Positions 7,899 to 15,325 of a DNA stretch of 35,519 nucleotides are shown here, piece by piece (position 1 is the first letter of the stretch; the number at the start of each line of letters is the position of its first letter). Source of the stretch: Chlamydiota bacterium (GTDB lineage Bacteria > Chlamydiota > Chlamydiia > Chlamydiales > Parachlamydiaceae); contig JABDDS010000012.1 in assembly GCA_013287465.1 (NCBI GenBank), positions 1 to 35,519 on the forward strand, written 5' to 3'. The notes below the pieces were generated by a model that was given only the letters and a program-made list of their open reading frames with translations, did not search any database and was not told the origin of the DNA. The position numbers and the translations under genes were made by a program.

Positions 7899-8780
7899 TT
7901 ATGATTTTCGTTTTATTTTTTCACTGTTTGTGGAAGAGGAAGCATGGTTAAAAAACGATAGCAGCTCTCCAAGTTTATCTTTTAACATCCGTCGATTTAC
8001 AATACAATCTATCATTCCATGCTGCAAGAGAAATTCTGATTTTTGTGCTCCCGGCGGTAGTTGATGCCCGATAGTCTGCTCGATCACTCGTGGTCCAGCA
8101 AAACAAATAAGGGCATTAGGCTCTGCAATGATGATATCCCCAAGCGAGGCAAACGATGCAGTCACTCCCCCTGTTGTAGGATTTGTAAGTACTGATATGT
8201 AGGGCATTCCAGCTTCGCTTAATTTAGCTAATGCCGCGGATGTTTTTGCCATTTGCATTAAAGATAGGACAGACTCTTGCATACGCGCTCCTCCGGAAGA
8301 GGAGACGATGATCACTGGAAGATTTTCTTTGATGGCGTGTTCGATGATGAGCGTGAGCCGTTCTCCCACGACAGATCCCATTGATCCTCCCATAAAATTG
8401 AAATCCATCACTCCGAAAGCGACTCGGTTTCCATCAATTTTACCGACCCCTACGACGACGGCTTCATTTCGTCCCGATTTCTTCTTAGCCGACTCTAATC
8501 GAGAGACATAGGATTCTGTGTCGACGAAATGCAACTGATCGACAGCATCCAAAGCGGAAAACATCTCTTGAAAAGAATCGGGGTCGATTAAGCTGTTGAT
8601 TCTCTCATCTACTGTTAGGCGGTAGTGGTAGTCGCATTTTGGGCAACAGTTCCCATTTTGCTCGAGCTCATTGGTGTGAATCAACTCATTGCAGTGGGTG
8701 CATTTAAGCCAGCCACTAAACCCATCTTTTTTGGTTGTCTGGATTTTAATTTTAGGCTTACTACGAGAAAAAAGACCCAT
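7899..8780 (-). CDS. accD: Acetyl-CoA carboxylase carboxyltransferase subunit beta
   Basis: AccD with AccA transfers the carboxyl group from biotin to acetyl-CoA, giving malonyl-CoA for fatty acid synthesis. The 293-residue protein starts with a zinc ribbon (Cys27, Cys30, Cys46, Cys49). It continues with the crotonase-like carboxyltransferase core, including SSSGGARMQESVLSLMQMAK and the TNPTTGGVTASFASLGD segment. Length and motifs are normal. It is 24 bases downstream of the sodM stop, in the conserved sodM-accD-dut order. The partner accA is not in the window. Confidence 0.97.
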   Translation of the reverse strand: MGLFSRSKPKIKIQTTKKDGFSGWLKCTHCNELIHTNELEQNGNCCPKCDYHYRLTVDERINSLIDPDSFQEMFSALDAVDQLHFVDTESYVSRLESAKKKSGRNEAVVVGVGKIDGNRVAFGVMDFNFMGGSMGSVVGERLTLIIEHAIKENLPVIIVSSSGGARMQESVLSLMQMAKTSAALAKLSEAGMPYISVLTNPTTGGVTASFASLGDIIIAEPNALICFAGPRVIEQTIGHQLPPGAQKSEFLLQHGMIDCIVNRRMLKDKLGELLSFFNHASSSTNSEKIKRKS

Positions 8781-8804
8781 TGCGCATTCAATCCTTATTA
8801 AAAA

Positions 8805-9416
8805 TTAATGAGACGCTTTCGAAAAGCGTTCGGCGACATTCTTCCAATTGACAATGCCCCAAATAGCCTTTACGTAGTCAGCGCGCACATTTTTGTATTG
8901 GAGATAGTAAGCATGCTCCCAGACGTCAATTCCGAGGAGAGGAATAAATCCTGTGATTGCAAGGGGGTCTTGATTATCGCAAGTGGTGATTTCTAATCTT
9001 CCATTGGCTTTATTGTATCCTAGCCATGCCCATCCGGACCCTTGAACACCTACAGCCGCTGCGCTTATTTTTTCAACGAATTTATCGAAGGAACCGAATT
9101 CTTTGTCGATGATCTTGGCCAATTCCCCATCTGGCTTTCCTCCGCCTCCTTTTCCAACAGGAGCCAGGTTAGTCCAAAAAATTGAATGGTTAACATGACC
9201 GCCGCCGTTAAATTTGATCGCTTTTTGCAAGGCGATTTGTGCAGCGATGTCTCCTTTAGCTTCTGCGTCGGCAAGCAACTCCAATGCTTTGTTGAGGTTG
9301 GCGACATAAGCGGCATGATGCTTACTGTAGTGGAGCGTCATAATTTCAGTGCTAATGACTGGCTCTAAAGCGTCTAATGAGTAAGGCAACTCGGGAAGGG
9401 TATGTTTTTGGGTCAT
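8805..9416 (-). CDS. sodM: Superoxide dismutase (Mn/Fe type)
   Basis: The enzyme converts superoxide to oxygen and hydrogen peroxide. In the 203-residue protein the metal ligands are His29, His77, Asp164 and His168, within [15 protein letters not shown] and [11 protein letters not shown]. The [11 protein letters not shown] stretch and overall pattern favour the manganese form, though metal choice cannot be settled by eye. The frame is open to 9497, but ATG 9416 has AAGGAG about 7 bases upstream and fits the family start ([14 protein letters not shown]). A promoter with boxes TTGAGT and TAAATT lies at 9469-9497. It heads the conserved accD-dut-ptsN cluster. Confidence 0.96.
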   Translation of the reverse strand: MTQKHTLPELPYSLDALEPVISTEIMTLHYSKHHAAYVANLNKALELLADAEAKGDIAAQIALQKAIKFNGGGHVNHSIFWTNLAPVGKGGGGKPDGELAKIIDKEFGSFDKFVEKISAAAVGVQGSGWAWLGYNKANGRLEITTCDNQDPLAITGFIPLLGIDVWEHAYYLQYKNVRADYVKAIWGIVNWKNVAERFSKASH

Positions 9417-9468
9417 GATCTTCTCCTTATTAGTGAGGTTTGCTTTGTTATTCTGGCGTACCATCACT

Positions 9469-9497
9469 AATTTAGCAAGCATCAATTCAAAACTCAA
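9469..9497 (-). promoter_or_regulatory. Possible sigma-70-type promoter of sodM
   Basis: On the minus strand a TTGAGT box (9492-9497) and a TAAATT box (9469-9474) are separated by 17 bases. They lie 53 bases upstream of the chosen sodM start. This is a pattern match only. Confidence 0.4.
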
Positions 9498-9526
9498 CGT
9501 TTTTTTTCAGGAAAATAGGCTCATTG

Positions 9527-9728
9527 CGCAAATGAGTACCTAACAAGAAATAGTTTTATAACTACCATCCTCTCTTTGTGTTTTCGTGCCTTCGTGTCTT
9601 TGTGTTTAATTTTATAATTTTCCATGGCAATTTATGCTGACAACTGGTTAAGAATTAAACACAAAGACACGAAGGCACAAAGAGAGACGGTAGCCATAGA
9701 ATTATCTTTTATAAAATACTCATTTGCG
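9527..9728. repeat. Intergenic palindrome 3 (8-base units, unequal arms)
   Basis: An outer inverted pair (9527-9538 with 9717-9728) encloses diverged middle arms. Inside these are inner arms of 8-base units of the type ctttgtg/cttcgtg. The left inner arm (about 9571-9607) has one unit more (ttttcgtg) than the right (about 9654-9686); the rest matches. The centre (about 9612-9650) is not paired. The element fills most of the 408-base gap between the divergent genes sodM and the membrane protein at 9825, so it cannot be a simple terminator. The gap otherwise holds only the promoters on either side. Confidence 0.85.
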
Positions 9729-9760
9729 TGATGACCCAAAACTATGATGACCCAAAGCTA

Positions 9761-9790
9761 TTGAAAAATTAATAGTAGATATGGTACAAT
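9761..9790 (+). promoter_or_regulatory. Promoter of membrane protein A
   Basis: TTGAAA (9761-9766) and TACAAT (9785-9790) are spaced by 18 bases. The -10 box is 34 bases before the start codon. The paralogous gene at 11831 has an equivalent pair in the same place (TTGAAC, TATAAT, 17 bases), and the A/T-rich leader leading into the ATG is also similar. Conservation between the two copies supports it. Confidence 0.6.
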
Positions 9791-9824
9791 TCTCTTTATT
9801 AAAACATGTTAACAATTATTTTTT

Positions 9825-10631
9825 ATGAACCGTTTATCAAAAACAACAAATTATGTGGTTGATACTGCTTTACATGGCTGTACTCAGCTAGCACTTGCTG
9901 CGTCGGCATGTTCCTATGTCTTTTCTTTAGGGCTTATGCATACAAGTATTTTCCTTGAAACTTTAGAAATAGAAAATAAATTTTACGAATTCGACTCTAA
10001 ACACTTTTCTAACACGTTTAATTTAATGATAGCGTCCGCAGTTTCTCTTTGTTTTTTTACGGTAATTGGACATTGTATTAGCCATCCGGTGAGACGTCAG
10101 AAGCTTCTTATCGATACTTTTTTGCTTCGTTACTCTCAACTAGCATGTTTTGCATCAGCGTGCTCCTTGGGTTTTTCTACGTGGCACATATATGCATATA
10201 AAACTATTTTTTATAAAAAATTAATGGCTTCTTTTAACATTGATGAAACTCTTCTGACTGAGGAGCTGAGAATATGGGGATCATCTTATTTTCCAGAAAA
10301 GTTCTCTAAATTTTTCTCTTTCACCCCTAATCTACAGCTAGCCTCCTTGGTTTCTACGCTTTTTTTTATGATAAGTTGGAGTTGTGTGTACTGTTCTGTT
10401 GGCTCTCGGAAGATAGAGCGGGAGTCTCTTCCGCTCGCGAAAAACAACAAGAAAATGTGTATTCAGAAAGAGGAATTGAATCGGGGGCTCCTTCAAGAAT
10501 CCCTACTTGATCAAACGGGGCATCAGCCGCAAGCTATTCCTTCCACCTGGCTTACAGCCCCTGGTATTGAGGACAACAGTTACTTATATTTTCCAAAATC
10601 TAACTCGAATCAACTAATTCAAACAAATTGA
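9825..10631 (+). CDS. Membrane protein A of duplicated cassette (four helices)
   Basis: This 268-residue protein is not from a family I can name. Four hydrophobic segments are visible at about 21-39, 65-85, 100-121 and 169-191. The first half (about 10-85) resembles the second (about 98-190): both have a polar-QLA--ASACS stretch followed by F-like repeats and a second helix, so the protein looks like an internal duplication. The tail is polar and ends with a short motif (HQPQAIPS-W---PGIE-N and IQTN at the end) shared with its paralogue at 11831. It converges with the minus-strand gene ending at 10675. It may be an inclusion membrane or envelope protein; the helices do not form the tight hairpin typical of Inc proteins, so this is only a possibility. 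Confidence 0.8.
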   Translation: MNRLSKTTNYVVDTALHGCTQLALAASACSYVFSLGLMHTSIFLETLEIENKFYEFDSKHFSNTFNLMIASAVSLCFFTVIGHCISHPVRRQKLLIDTFLLRYSQLACFASACSLGFSTWHIYAYKTIFYKKLMASFNIDETLLTEELRIWGSSYFPEKFSKFFSFTPNLQLASLVSTLFFMISWSCVYCSVGSRKIERESLPLAKNNKKMCIQKEELNRGLLQESLLDQTGHQPQAIPSTWLTAPGIEDNSYLYFPKSNSNQLIQTN

Positions 10632-10674
10632 TTCAAGCCTTAGAATTCAATTTTATCGCCAAAGAACTGCCTTT

Positions 10675-11613
10675 TTAAGGACGTTTTATAGTTGCAGGAT
10701 CCGGCATTCCTTCAAGTGCAGGGAAACCTTTTTTAAAATTTTCCCATACACGTTCACGAGGAATTGATTGTGCTCCCGGGTGAGCTCGGTACCAAACTGA
10801 ATCCGTATCATCAAGAACACGACAAAGTATTTCTGGCAATTTTGTATTGTCCAACAGGTTTTGCAGCTCTGCTTTTTTATTAACGCCCTTATGGAATGCA
10901 CATTGTCCATATTTAGGGTCTTCATTAGCTAAAATTGTGATCATTTTTTTAAATATAAGAGCGGCATAACCAATTTCAAGGGGTATCATACCTAGGAATT
11001 CCACTCTGCTTGTATCGTAATTGCCGGTATCATGGATTTTTACACTGCTAATATAAGCATCACGTAGTGATGGATCCAAACTAAAAATGCGGTCTAAAAT
11101 TTCTCGCTGAACTGCCATACTTGGCGACAATCTAAATGCCCCTCCGTCTGTACAACCAGTGTAACACACTGGATGCCTATCTAATATTTCGCTATAAATT
11201 CGAACCGCATTCCGAAATTGTTCTCTATCTCCCTGAGGAAGAATAGGTTCAGTCCCTGCAGGCTTTACGAATTTAGCAATGGCAGCACCGAAACGAGCAA
11301 CGGAAGGGTCCACGGCAGGACCAGCAGCGGCAGAGGCAGGCTCTACGAGGACAAAACCTTCTATATCAATTTCATCTTCTATATCGACTTCAACAGGGGC
11401 AGCTTCGAGATCTTCAGCAGAAGAGCAAGCTTTGGTAAAAACATTTCCAGCAAACTTTTTGCAAAGAAGTCCACTATCGATGCATTTTGTTAAATTCTCT
11501 CGTACTTCCTTACTCAAAGCCCCTTTAGGTAATTCTTCAGCTAAAGCATACCCTCTTGGATTTAATTCGACACTAGAAGGGCTCACAGAAGAGATTCGAT
11601 CTGAAGTATCCAT
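10675..11613 (-). CDS. Soluble protein A of duplicated cassette, possible RhoGAP-like
   Basis: The 312-residue protein has a polar N-terminal part of about 110 residues, acidic and Ala-rich, without a membrane helix. A conserved domain (about 128-305) is shared with the paralogue at 12763. In that domain the segment SEILDRHP is followed by GGAFRLS with Arg161, then a helix ending in IF. This resembles the arginine-finger region of eukaryotic RhoGAP domains (G-hydrophobic-F/Y-R-hydrophobic-S). The later LEIGYAALIFKKMI helix could match the conserved LK helix of that fold. I see no wider match, so the RhoGAP idea is tentative. The start has AGAGGA upstream. With its N-terminal tail it could be a type III effector. 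Confidence 0.78.
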   Translation of the reverse strand: MDTSDRISSVSPSSVELNPRGYALAEELPKGALSKEVRENLTKCIDSGLLCKKFAGNVFTKACSSAEDLEAAPVEVDIEDEIDIEGFVLVEPASAAAGPAVDPSVARFGAAIAKFVKPAGTEPILPQGDREQFRNAVRIYSEILDRHPVCYTGCTDGGAFRLSPSMAVQREILDRIFSLDPSLRDAYISSVKIHDTGNYDTSRVEFLGMIPLEIGYAALIFKKMITILANEDPKYGQCAFHKGVNKKAELQNLLDNTKLPEILCRVLDDTDSVWYRAHPGAQSIPRERVWENFKKGFPALEGMPDPATIKRP

Positions 11614-11679
11614 ATATAATCCTCTAAATAATAATTTTTACACTTTCGATACACATAAAAAACTTTACAACATATTTAA

Positions 11680-11750
11680 TTTAATGTCTTGAACGCATGT
11701 GCGAATTGCGCGTGAAACGCGCGATCCGCATATGCATTCAAGACGTTAAA
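11680..11750. repeat. Intergenic palindrome 4 (33-base arms, transitions only)
   Basis: The arms are 11680-11712 and 11718-11750, with a TGAAA loop. The arms differ at five of 33 positions, and all five differences are transitions. It is GC-rich near the tip (gcgcg). It lies between the divergent genes starting at 11613 and 11831, just upstream of the -35 box at 11765. It lacks the 8-9 base unit pattern of the others and could be a separate type. Confidence 0.85.
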
Positions 11751-11764
11751 ACTATACAAAACCA

Positions 11765-11793
11765 TTGAACATTAATAATTTATATAGTATAAT
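11765..11793 (+). promoter_or_regulatory. Promoter of membrane protein B
   Basis: TTGAAC (11765-11770) and TATAAT (11788-11793) are spaced by 17 bases. The -10 box ends 37 bases before the start codon. Position and flanks parallel the promoter of the paralogue at 9761-9790. Confidence 0.65.
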
Positions 11794-11830
11794 CTGCACT
11801 TATTAAAATATAATAACAATTGTTTTTTTT

Positions 11831-12604
11831 ATGAACCGTTTATCAAGAGCCAGAGATTATGTGGTTGATACTACTCTATATGGTTGTACTCACCTAGCGC
11901 TTGCTGCATCAGCATCTTCCTGTGTCTTTTCTTTAGGGCTCCTGCATACAGATATTTTTTTTGACACATTGCAAACAGAAAATAAATTTTACAAATTCGG
12001 ATATGAAAATTTTTGTTCCACCTTTGATTTAATGATAGCCTCCGCTGTTTCTTTTTGTTTTTTTACGGTAATTGGACATTGTATTAGGAATCGAAATAGA
12101 CATCAGAAGCCTTTTATTGATACTACTTTGCTTCGTTGTTCTCAACTAGCACTTGCTACATCAGTGTGTTCCTTAGTTCTTTCTACGTGGCACATATATG
12201 CATATGAAAATATTTTTGTTGAAAAATTGATAGTTTCTTTTAACATTCAGGAAACTCTTCTGACTGAAGAGAGGAAAAAAGAGCTACAATTTAGTTTGCC
12301 AAGAATGTTCTCTAAATTTTTCTCTTTCACTCGTAATCTACAGCTAACCTCCTTGGTTTCTATGGTTTTTTTTATGATAAGTTGGAGTCGTGCATGCTGT
12401 TCTGTTGGCGCTTGGGAGATAAAACAGGATCGTATTCAGAAAGAGAAATTCAATCGGAGGTTGCATGAAGAATCTTTGCTTAATCAACCAGCGCATCAGC
12501 CGCAAGATATTCCTTCCTCTTGGCTTAGAGCCCCTGGTATTGAAGAGAATCGTGGCTTAGTTTTCCCTGATCCTAGCTCGAACCGAATAATTCAAACCAA
12601 TTAA
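11831..12604 (+). CDS. Membrane protein B of duplicated cassette (four helices)
   Basis: The 257-residue protein is clearly paralogous to the one at 9825 across its whole length. It shares the start MNRLS, the YVVDT segment, all four hydrophobic segments, the C-terminal PGIE-N motif and the IQTN end. Differences are spread along the protein and include small indels near residue 150 and before the tail. The DNA also stays similar in the leader. It converges with the gene ending at 12763, and a strong two-way terminator lies between. The function is unknown. Confidence 0.8.
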   Translation: MNRLSRARDYVVDTTLYGCTHLALAASASSCVFSLGLLHTDIFFDTLQTENKFYKFGYENFCSTFDLMIASAVSFCFFTVIGHCIRNRNRHQKPFIDTTLLRCSQLALATSVCSLVLSTWHIYAYENIFVEKLIVSFNIQETLLTEERKKELQFSLPRMFSKFFSFTRNLQLTSLVSMVFFMISWSRACCSVGAWEIKQDRIQKEKFNRRLHEESLLNQPAHQPQDIPSSWLRAPGIEENRGLVFPDPSSNRIIQTN

Positions 12605-12693
12605 TTTAAACCTTAGAACTCAGTCGTTTTTTATCGATCGAATCCCGAGAATTTGACGCACGCTAAATCCAAGTTTCAAGCCGTTGCGGTATA

Positions 12694-12734
12694 AAAAAAC
12701 CCGATTCAAAACGAGATTTTGAATCGGGTTTTTT
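12694..12734. terminator. Bidirectional intrinsic terminator
   Basis: An 18-base stem has arms 12694-12711 and 12717-12734 that pair perfectly around a CGAGA loop. It has an A6 run on one side and a T6 run on the other. It lies between two convergent genes and can end transcripts from both strands. Confidence 0.93.
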
Positions 12735-12762
12735 GTAGATTCGGATGACTAACGAAAAAGTT

Positions 12763-13737
12763 TTATTGTTCTTTTTTTACAGACGGTGATGCAGAGGCGG
12801 CACCCACTCCAACGGAAGCGTTCTGCATTTCCTCTACTTTTCTGCGAACGTCTCCATCCTTCATGTTTTCAAGGATCCTCTCGAAAGTTATGTTATTAAG
12901 GTATGGGAAGCCTTTTTGCACCGCATCATATACCAATTTTGGAGACTTTCTTTTCCCCGTATCTGTAACGCCTTCGCATATTTTATGCCAAATAGATTCA
13001 CTATCTGCAAGAATACAACCAATGATATCAGCAAATCTTGTGTTTTCTAAAAGATAAGTCTTCCCCCCTTCCACATCATCCATTTCAGATAATTGGTTAA
13101 TCATCGTCTTTAATATATAAGTTGCATAACCTATCTCAAGAAAACCGATTCCACCACCAAAATCAATCTTTCGATCATGATAATGATCTCCTGTGACAAC
13201 AATGTTCATCGAGTCAATATATGCTGAATAATTTTCTGGTTTTACACTAAACATTCTATTCAAAATCTGTTGTTTCGTGTCTGAACTTGCAGCAACTCTG
13301 AAAGCGCCCCCATTGCCATTAAATCCCTCTGGGTCGTTTCCTGTTACGTAACACCCTGGATGTCGAGCTAAAACTTCTGAATACAACCGAATCAGCTGAA
13401 GTAAATTATCGCGCGATGGAACAGGAACTCTAGGCTTTGGTAGTGACGGCAACGCAGTCTGAGCGGCAACTGAGGTTAAACCTGTCGGTCCTCGCAAGGC
13501 AACGCCCGCACGATAAATAAGCTTACAAACGCAATAAACCGTGGAGACAGCGGGAATTGCAGAGAGAACGCGATCTATTTTGCCAGCTGTAGTCTTTGCT
13601 TTGTCAGATGTGCAGCAGAAGAGAATAAGGCCTACTACCGGAACAATAGACGCAAAATCTTTGCCTGCACCACGCAAATCTGTAGACCATGTATAAAGTG
13701 AAGTATCTTCGACTGGGTTGTTTGTTGTTGGTTGCAT
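12763..13737 (-). CDS. Protein B of duplicated cassette, possible RhoGAP-like, hydrophobic N-part
   Basis: This 324-residue protein is paralogous to that at 10675 in its C-terminal domain (about 107-290). Shared elements are YSEVLARHP, GGAFR with Arg147, a helix ending in F, a TG-Y/H-R stretch and LEIGYA-YILKTMI. Unlike the other copy it has two hydrophobic stretches (about 30-42 and 58-78) before the domain, so it may be anchored to a membrane. The frame is open to 13818, but ATG 13737 has a ribosome site (AAGGTG) and begins a polar N-terminus, so I use it. The RhoGAP-like reading of the conserved Arg motif is tentative. A secreted protein placed in a host-derived membrane is one possible role. 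Confidence 0.75.
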   Translation of the reverse strand: MQPTTNNPVEDTSLYTWSTDLRGAGKDFASIVPVVGLILFCCTSDKAKTTAGKIDRVLSAIPAVSTVYCVCKLIYRAGVALRGPTGLTSVAAQTALPSLPKPRVPVPSRDNLLQLIRLYSEVLARHPGCYVTGNDPEGFNGNGGAFRVAASSDTKQQILNRMFSVKPENYSAYIDSMNIVVTGDHYHDRKIDFGGGIGFLEIGYATYILKTMINQLSEMDDVEGGKTYLLENTRFADIIGCILADSESIWHKICEGVTDTGKRKSPKLVYDAVQKGFPYLNNITFERILENMKDGDVRRKVEEMQNASVGVGAASASPSVKKEQ

Positions 13738-13845
13738 AATAACACCTTTTTTTATTTTTTTAAAACACATAGATATTAATACTATGTGAATTATACAATG
13801 TAATTTATTTTTTTGCAACTACTATTTTTAACAGTTATCTCGCAA

Positions 13846-13920
13846 ATTGTGGACATTGTGGACGGAGCCCGTTCTGTCCACAATGTCCATGTTGTCCACA
13901 ATGTCCACAGTGTCCATAAC
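13846..13920. repeat. Intergenic palindrome 5 with 9-base gtccacaat tandem array
   Basis: Five 9-base units run without a break from 13876 to 13920 (gtccacaat, gtccatgtt, gtccacaat, gtccacagt, gtccataac). Two inverted units face them at 13846-13863. The spacer is 13864-13875. The arms thus have two units on one side and five on the other. The region lies between divergent genes, and the reading frame of the downstream gene happens to stay open through it. Confidence 0.88.
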
Positions 13921-13975
13921 ACCCTTTGCCGGTTTGTCGGTTGCACAAAATTCATTAGATAAGCACAATGACCTT

Positions 13976-15325
13976 ATGAGATGGAACTTCGATAAATATT
14001 TTGACACTAACTATTGGACCAACCTCTTTAAAGGAAATTCCTTTTGGCAACGGTGGGTGTCCAAAATTATTCGCGTCATCGTTGCGAGCATTAACGGTTT
14101 CTTTGAGGATAACTGCTCTTCAAAAGCGTCGGCTCTAACTTTTTATTCATTGCTTTCTATTGTCCCCGGACTTGCAGTTGCCTTTGGCATTGCAAAAGGA
14201 TTTGGGTTTGAAGGTCCCCTAGAGAGTGAATTACTCCAAAAATTTTCAGAACAGCGAGAAATCGCAGAAAAGCTCATCGCTTTTGCTTATAATATGCTCG
14301 AAAACACTAAAGGTGGCGTCATTGCCGGCGTCGGTTTACTCGTGCTTTTTTGGAGTGTTTTGCAGCTTCTTTCGAGCATCGAAATTTCTTTCAATTCGAT
14401 ATGGAAAATTTCCAGACCTCGCTCCTTTTCTCGCCGTTTCAGCGATTATTTGGCGATGATTTTATTCTGCCCTCTGTTCTTTGCTGCTGCAAGCAGCATT
14501 TTTGTCTTTATCGTTGCACAACTGACTCAACTGACAGAAAACAACGGTTTATTGGATACCCTAGGACCTATCGTTGTATTTATTTTTTATCTTTCCCCCC
14601 TCATCATCGCATGGATACTATTTACCTCTTTATATTACGTCATGCCTAACACAAAGGTACCCATTCTATCTGCCTTGGTCGCTGGGATCATCGCTGGGAC
14701 ATTTTACCAAATTGTTCAGGTGCTTTACATTCGTTTTCAAATCAGCTTAGCCAGTTATGGAGCCATCTATGGAAGTTTTGCAGCCCTTCCTTTATTTTTA
14801 ATTTGGTTAAACACAAGTTGGTTAATCGCTCTCATAGGTGCTGAAATCGCTTACCACGCCGAAATGATCTCTTTTTCGAGCGTTAACGACGGCAAAACCC
14901 AATTTCATGCCGACGCCCGTATTCTTGGTTTGTTAATCATGAAAAACAGTCTAGAAGCCTTTCACGATGGCTCCTCACCACCAAGTTTATATGAACTCTC
15001 CCAACGACTAGGCGTAGGAATTCCCATTTTAAGACAGATCATCAGAAAGCTTGTAGATGCCAATTTACTTGTAGAAGCTAGGTGGCACGGAGGAATCACC
15101 ACCCGTTATCTCCCTGCCTGCCTGCCAGAAAGCATCACATTTAAAACAGTATGTGATGCGCTAGATACTGCAAGAGAACGGCTCTATTGGATTGCCGAGG
15201 CTCCTCTAACGACAAAATACCAAGAAATTCTCAATGCCATCGATAACCTTGTCGAAGAGGCCCCCATCAACCATCCTTTATATGAAAAAAAACTCATTGG
15301 GGAGAGAACTCATGGAGATGTCTAA
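13976..15325 (+). CDS. YihY/UPF0761 family membrane protein with C-terminal winged helix
   Basis: This integral inner membrane protein matches the YihY family (once misnamed ribonuclease BN). It has the early segment NCSSKASALTFYSLLSIVPGLAV, six hydrophobic helices, and the late block LASYGAIYGSFAALPLFLIWL followed by LIGAEIAY. After the membrane part, about 110 residues form a winged helix-like domain (SLYELSQRLGVGIPILRQIIRKLVDANLLV), as in some longer family members. The family's role is not established; transport or envelope functions have been suggested. The frame is open back to a TTG at 13847, but those 43 codons fall on a repeat array. ATG 13976 is chosen, though no strong ribosome site supports it. 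Its last bases overlap the next gene. Confidence 0.88.
   Translation: MRWNFDKYFDTNYWTNLFKGNSFWQRWVSKIIRVIVASINGFFEDNCSSKASALTFYSLLSIVPGLAVAFGIAKGFGFEGPLESELLQKFSEQREIAEKLIAFAYNMLENTKGGVIAGVGLLVLFWSVLQLLSSIEISFNSIWKISRPRSFSRRFSDYLAMILFCPLFFAAASSIFVFIVAQLTQLTENNGLLDTLGPIVVFIFYLSPLIIAWILFTSLYYVMPNTKVPILSALVAGIIAGTFYQIVQVLYIRFQISLASYGAIYGSFAALPLFLIWLNTSWLIALIGAEIAYHAEMISFSSVNDGKTQFHADARILGLLIMKNSLEAFHDGSSPPSLYELSQRLGVGIPILRQIIRKLVDANLLVEARWHGGITTRYLPACLPESITFKTVCDALDTARERLYWIAEAPLTTKYQEILNAIDNLVEEAPINHPLYEKKLIGERTHGDV

Noticed and set aside
11279-11692. Plus-strand open frame of 137 codons
   Set aside because: It is antisense to the soluble protein at 10675-11613, with Ala/Ser-rich composition that follows from the other strand. 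The minus-strand gene has a paralogue that confirms it.
9825-12604. Inc protein call for the two membrane paralogues
   Set aside because: Inc proteins need a closely spaced pair of helices with a short loop; here loops are about 25-45 residues, so the call is not supported.
13876-13920. Tandem units taken as a CRISPR array
   Set aside because: The 9-base units are adjacent without spacers and no cas gene is near.
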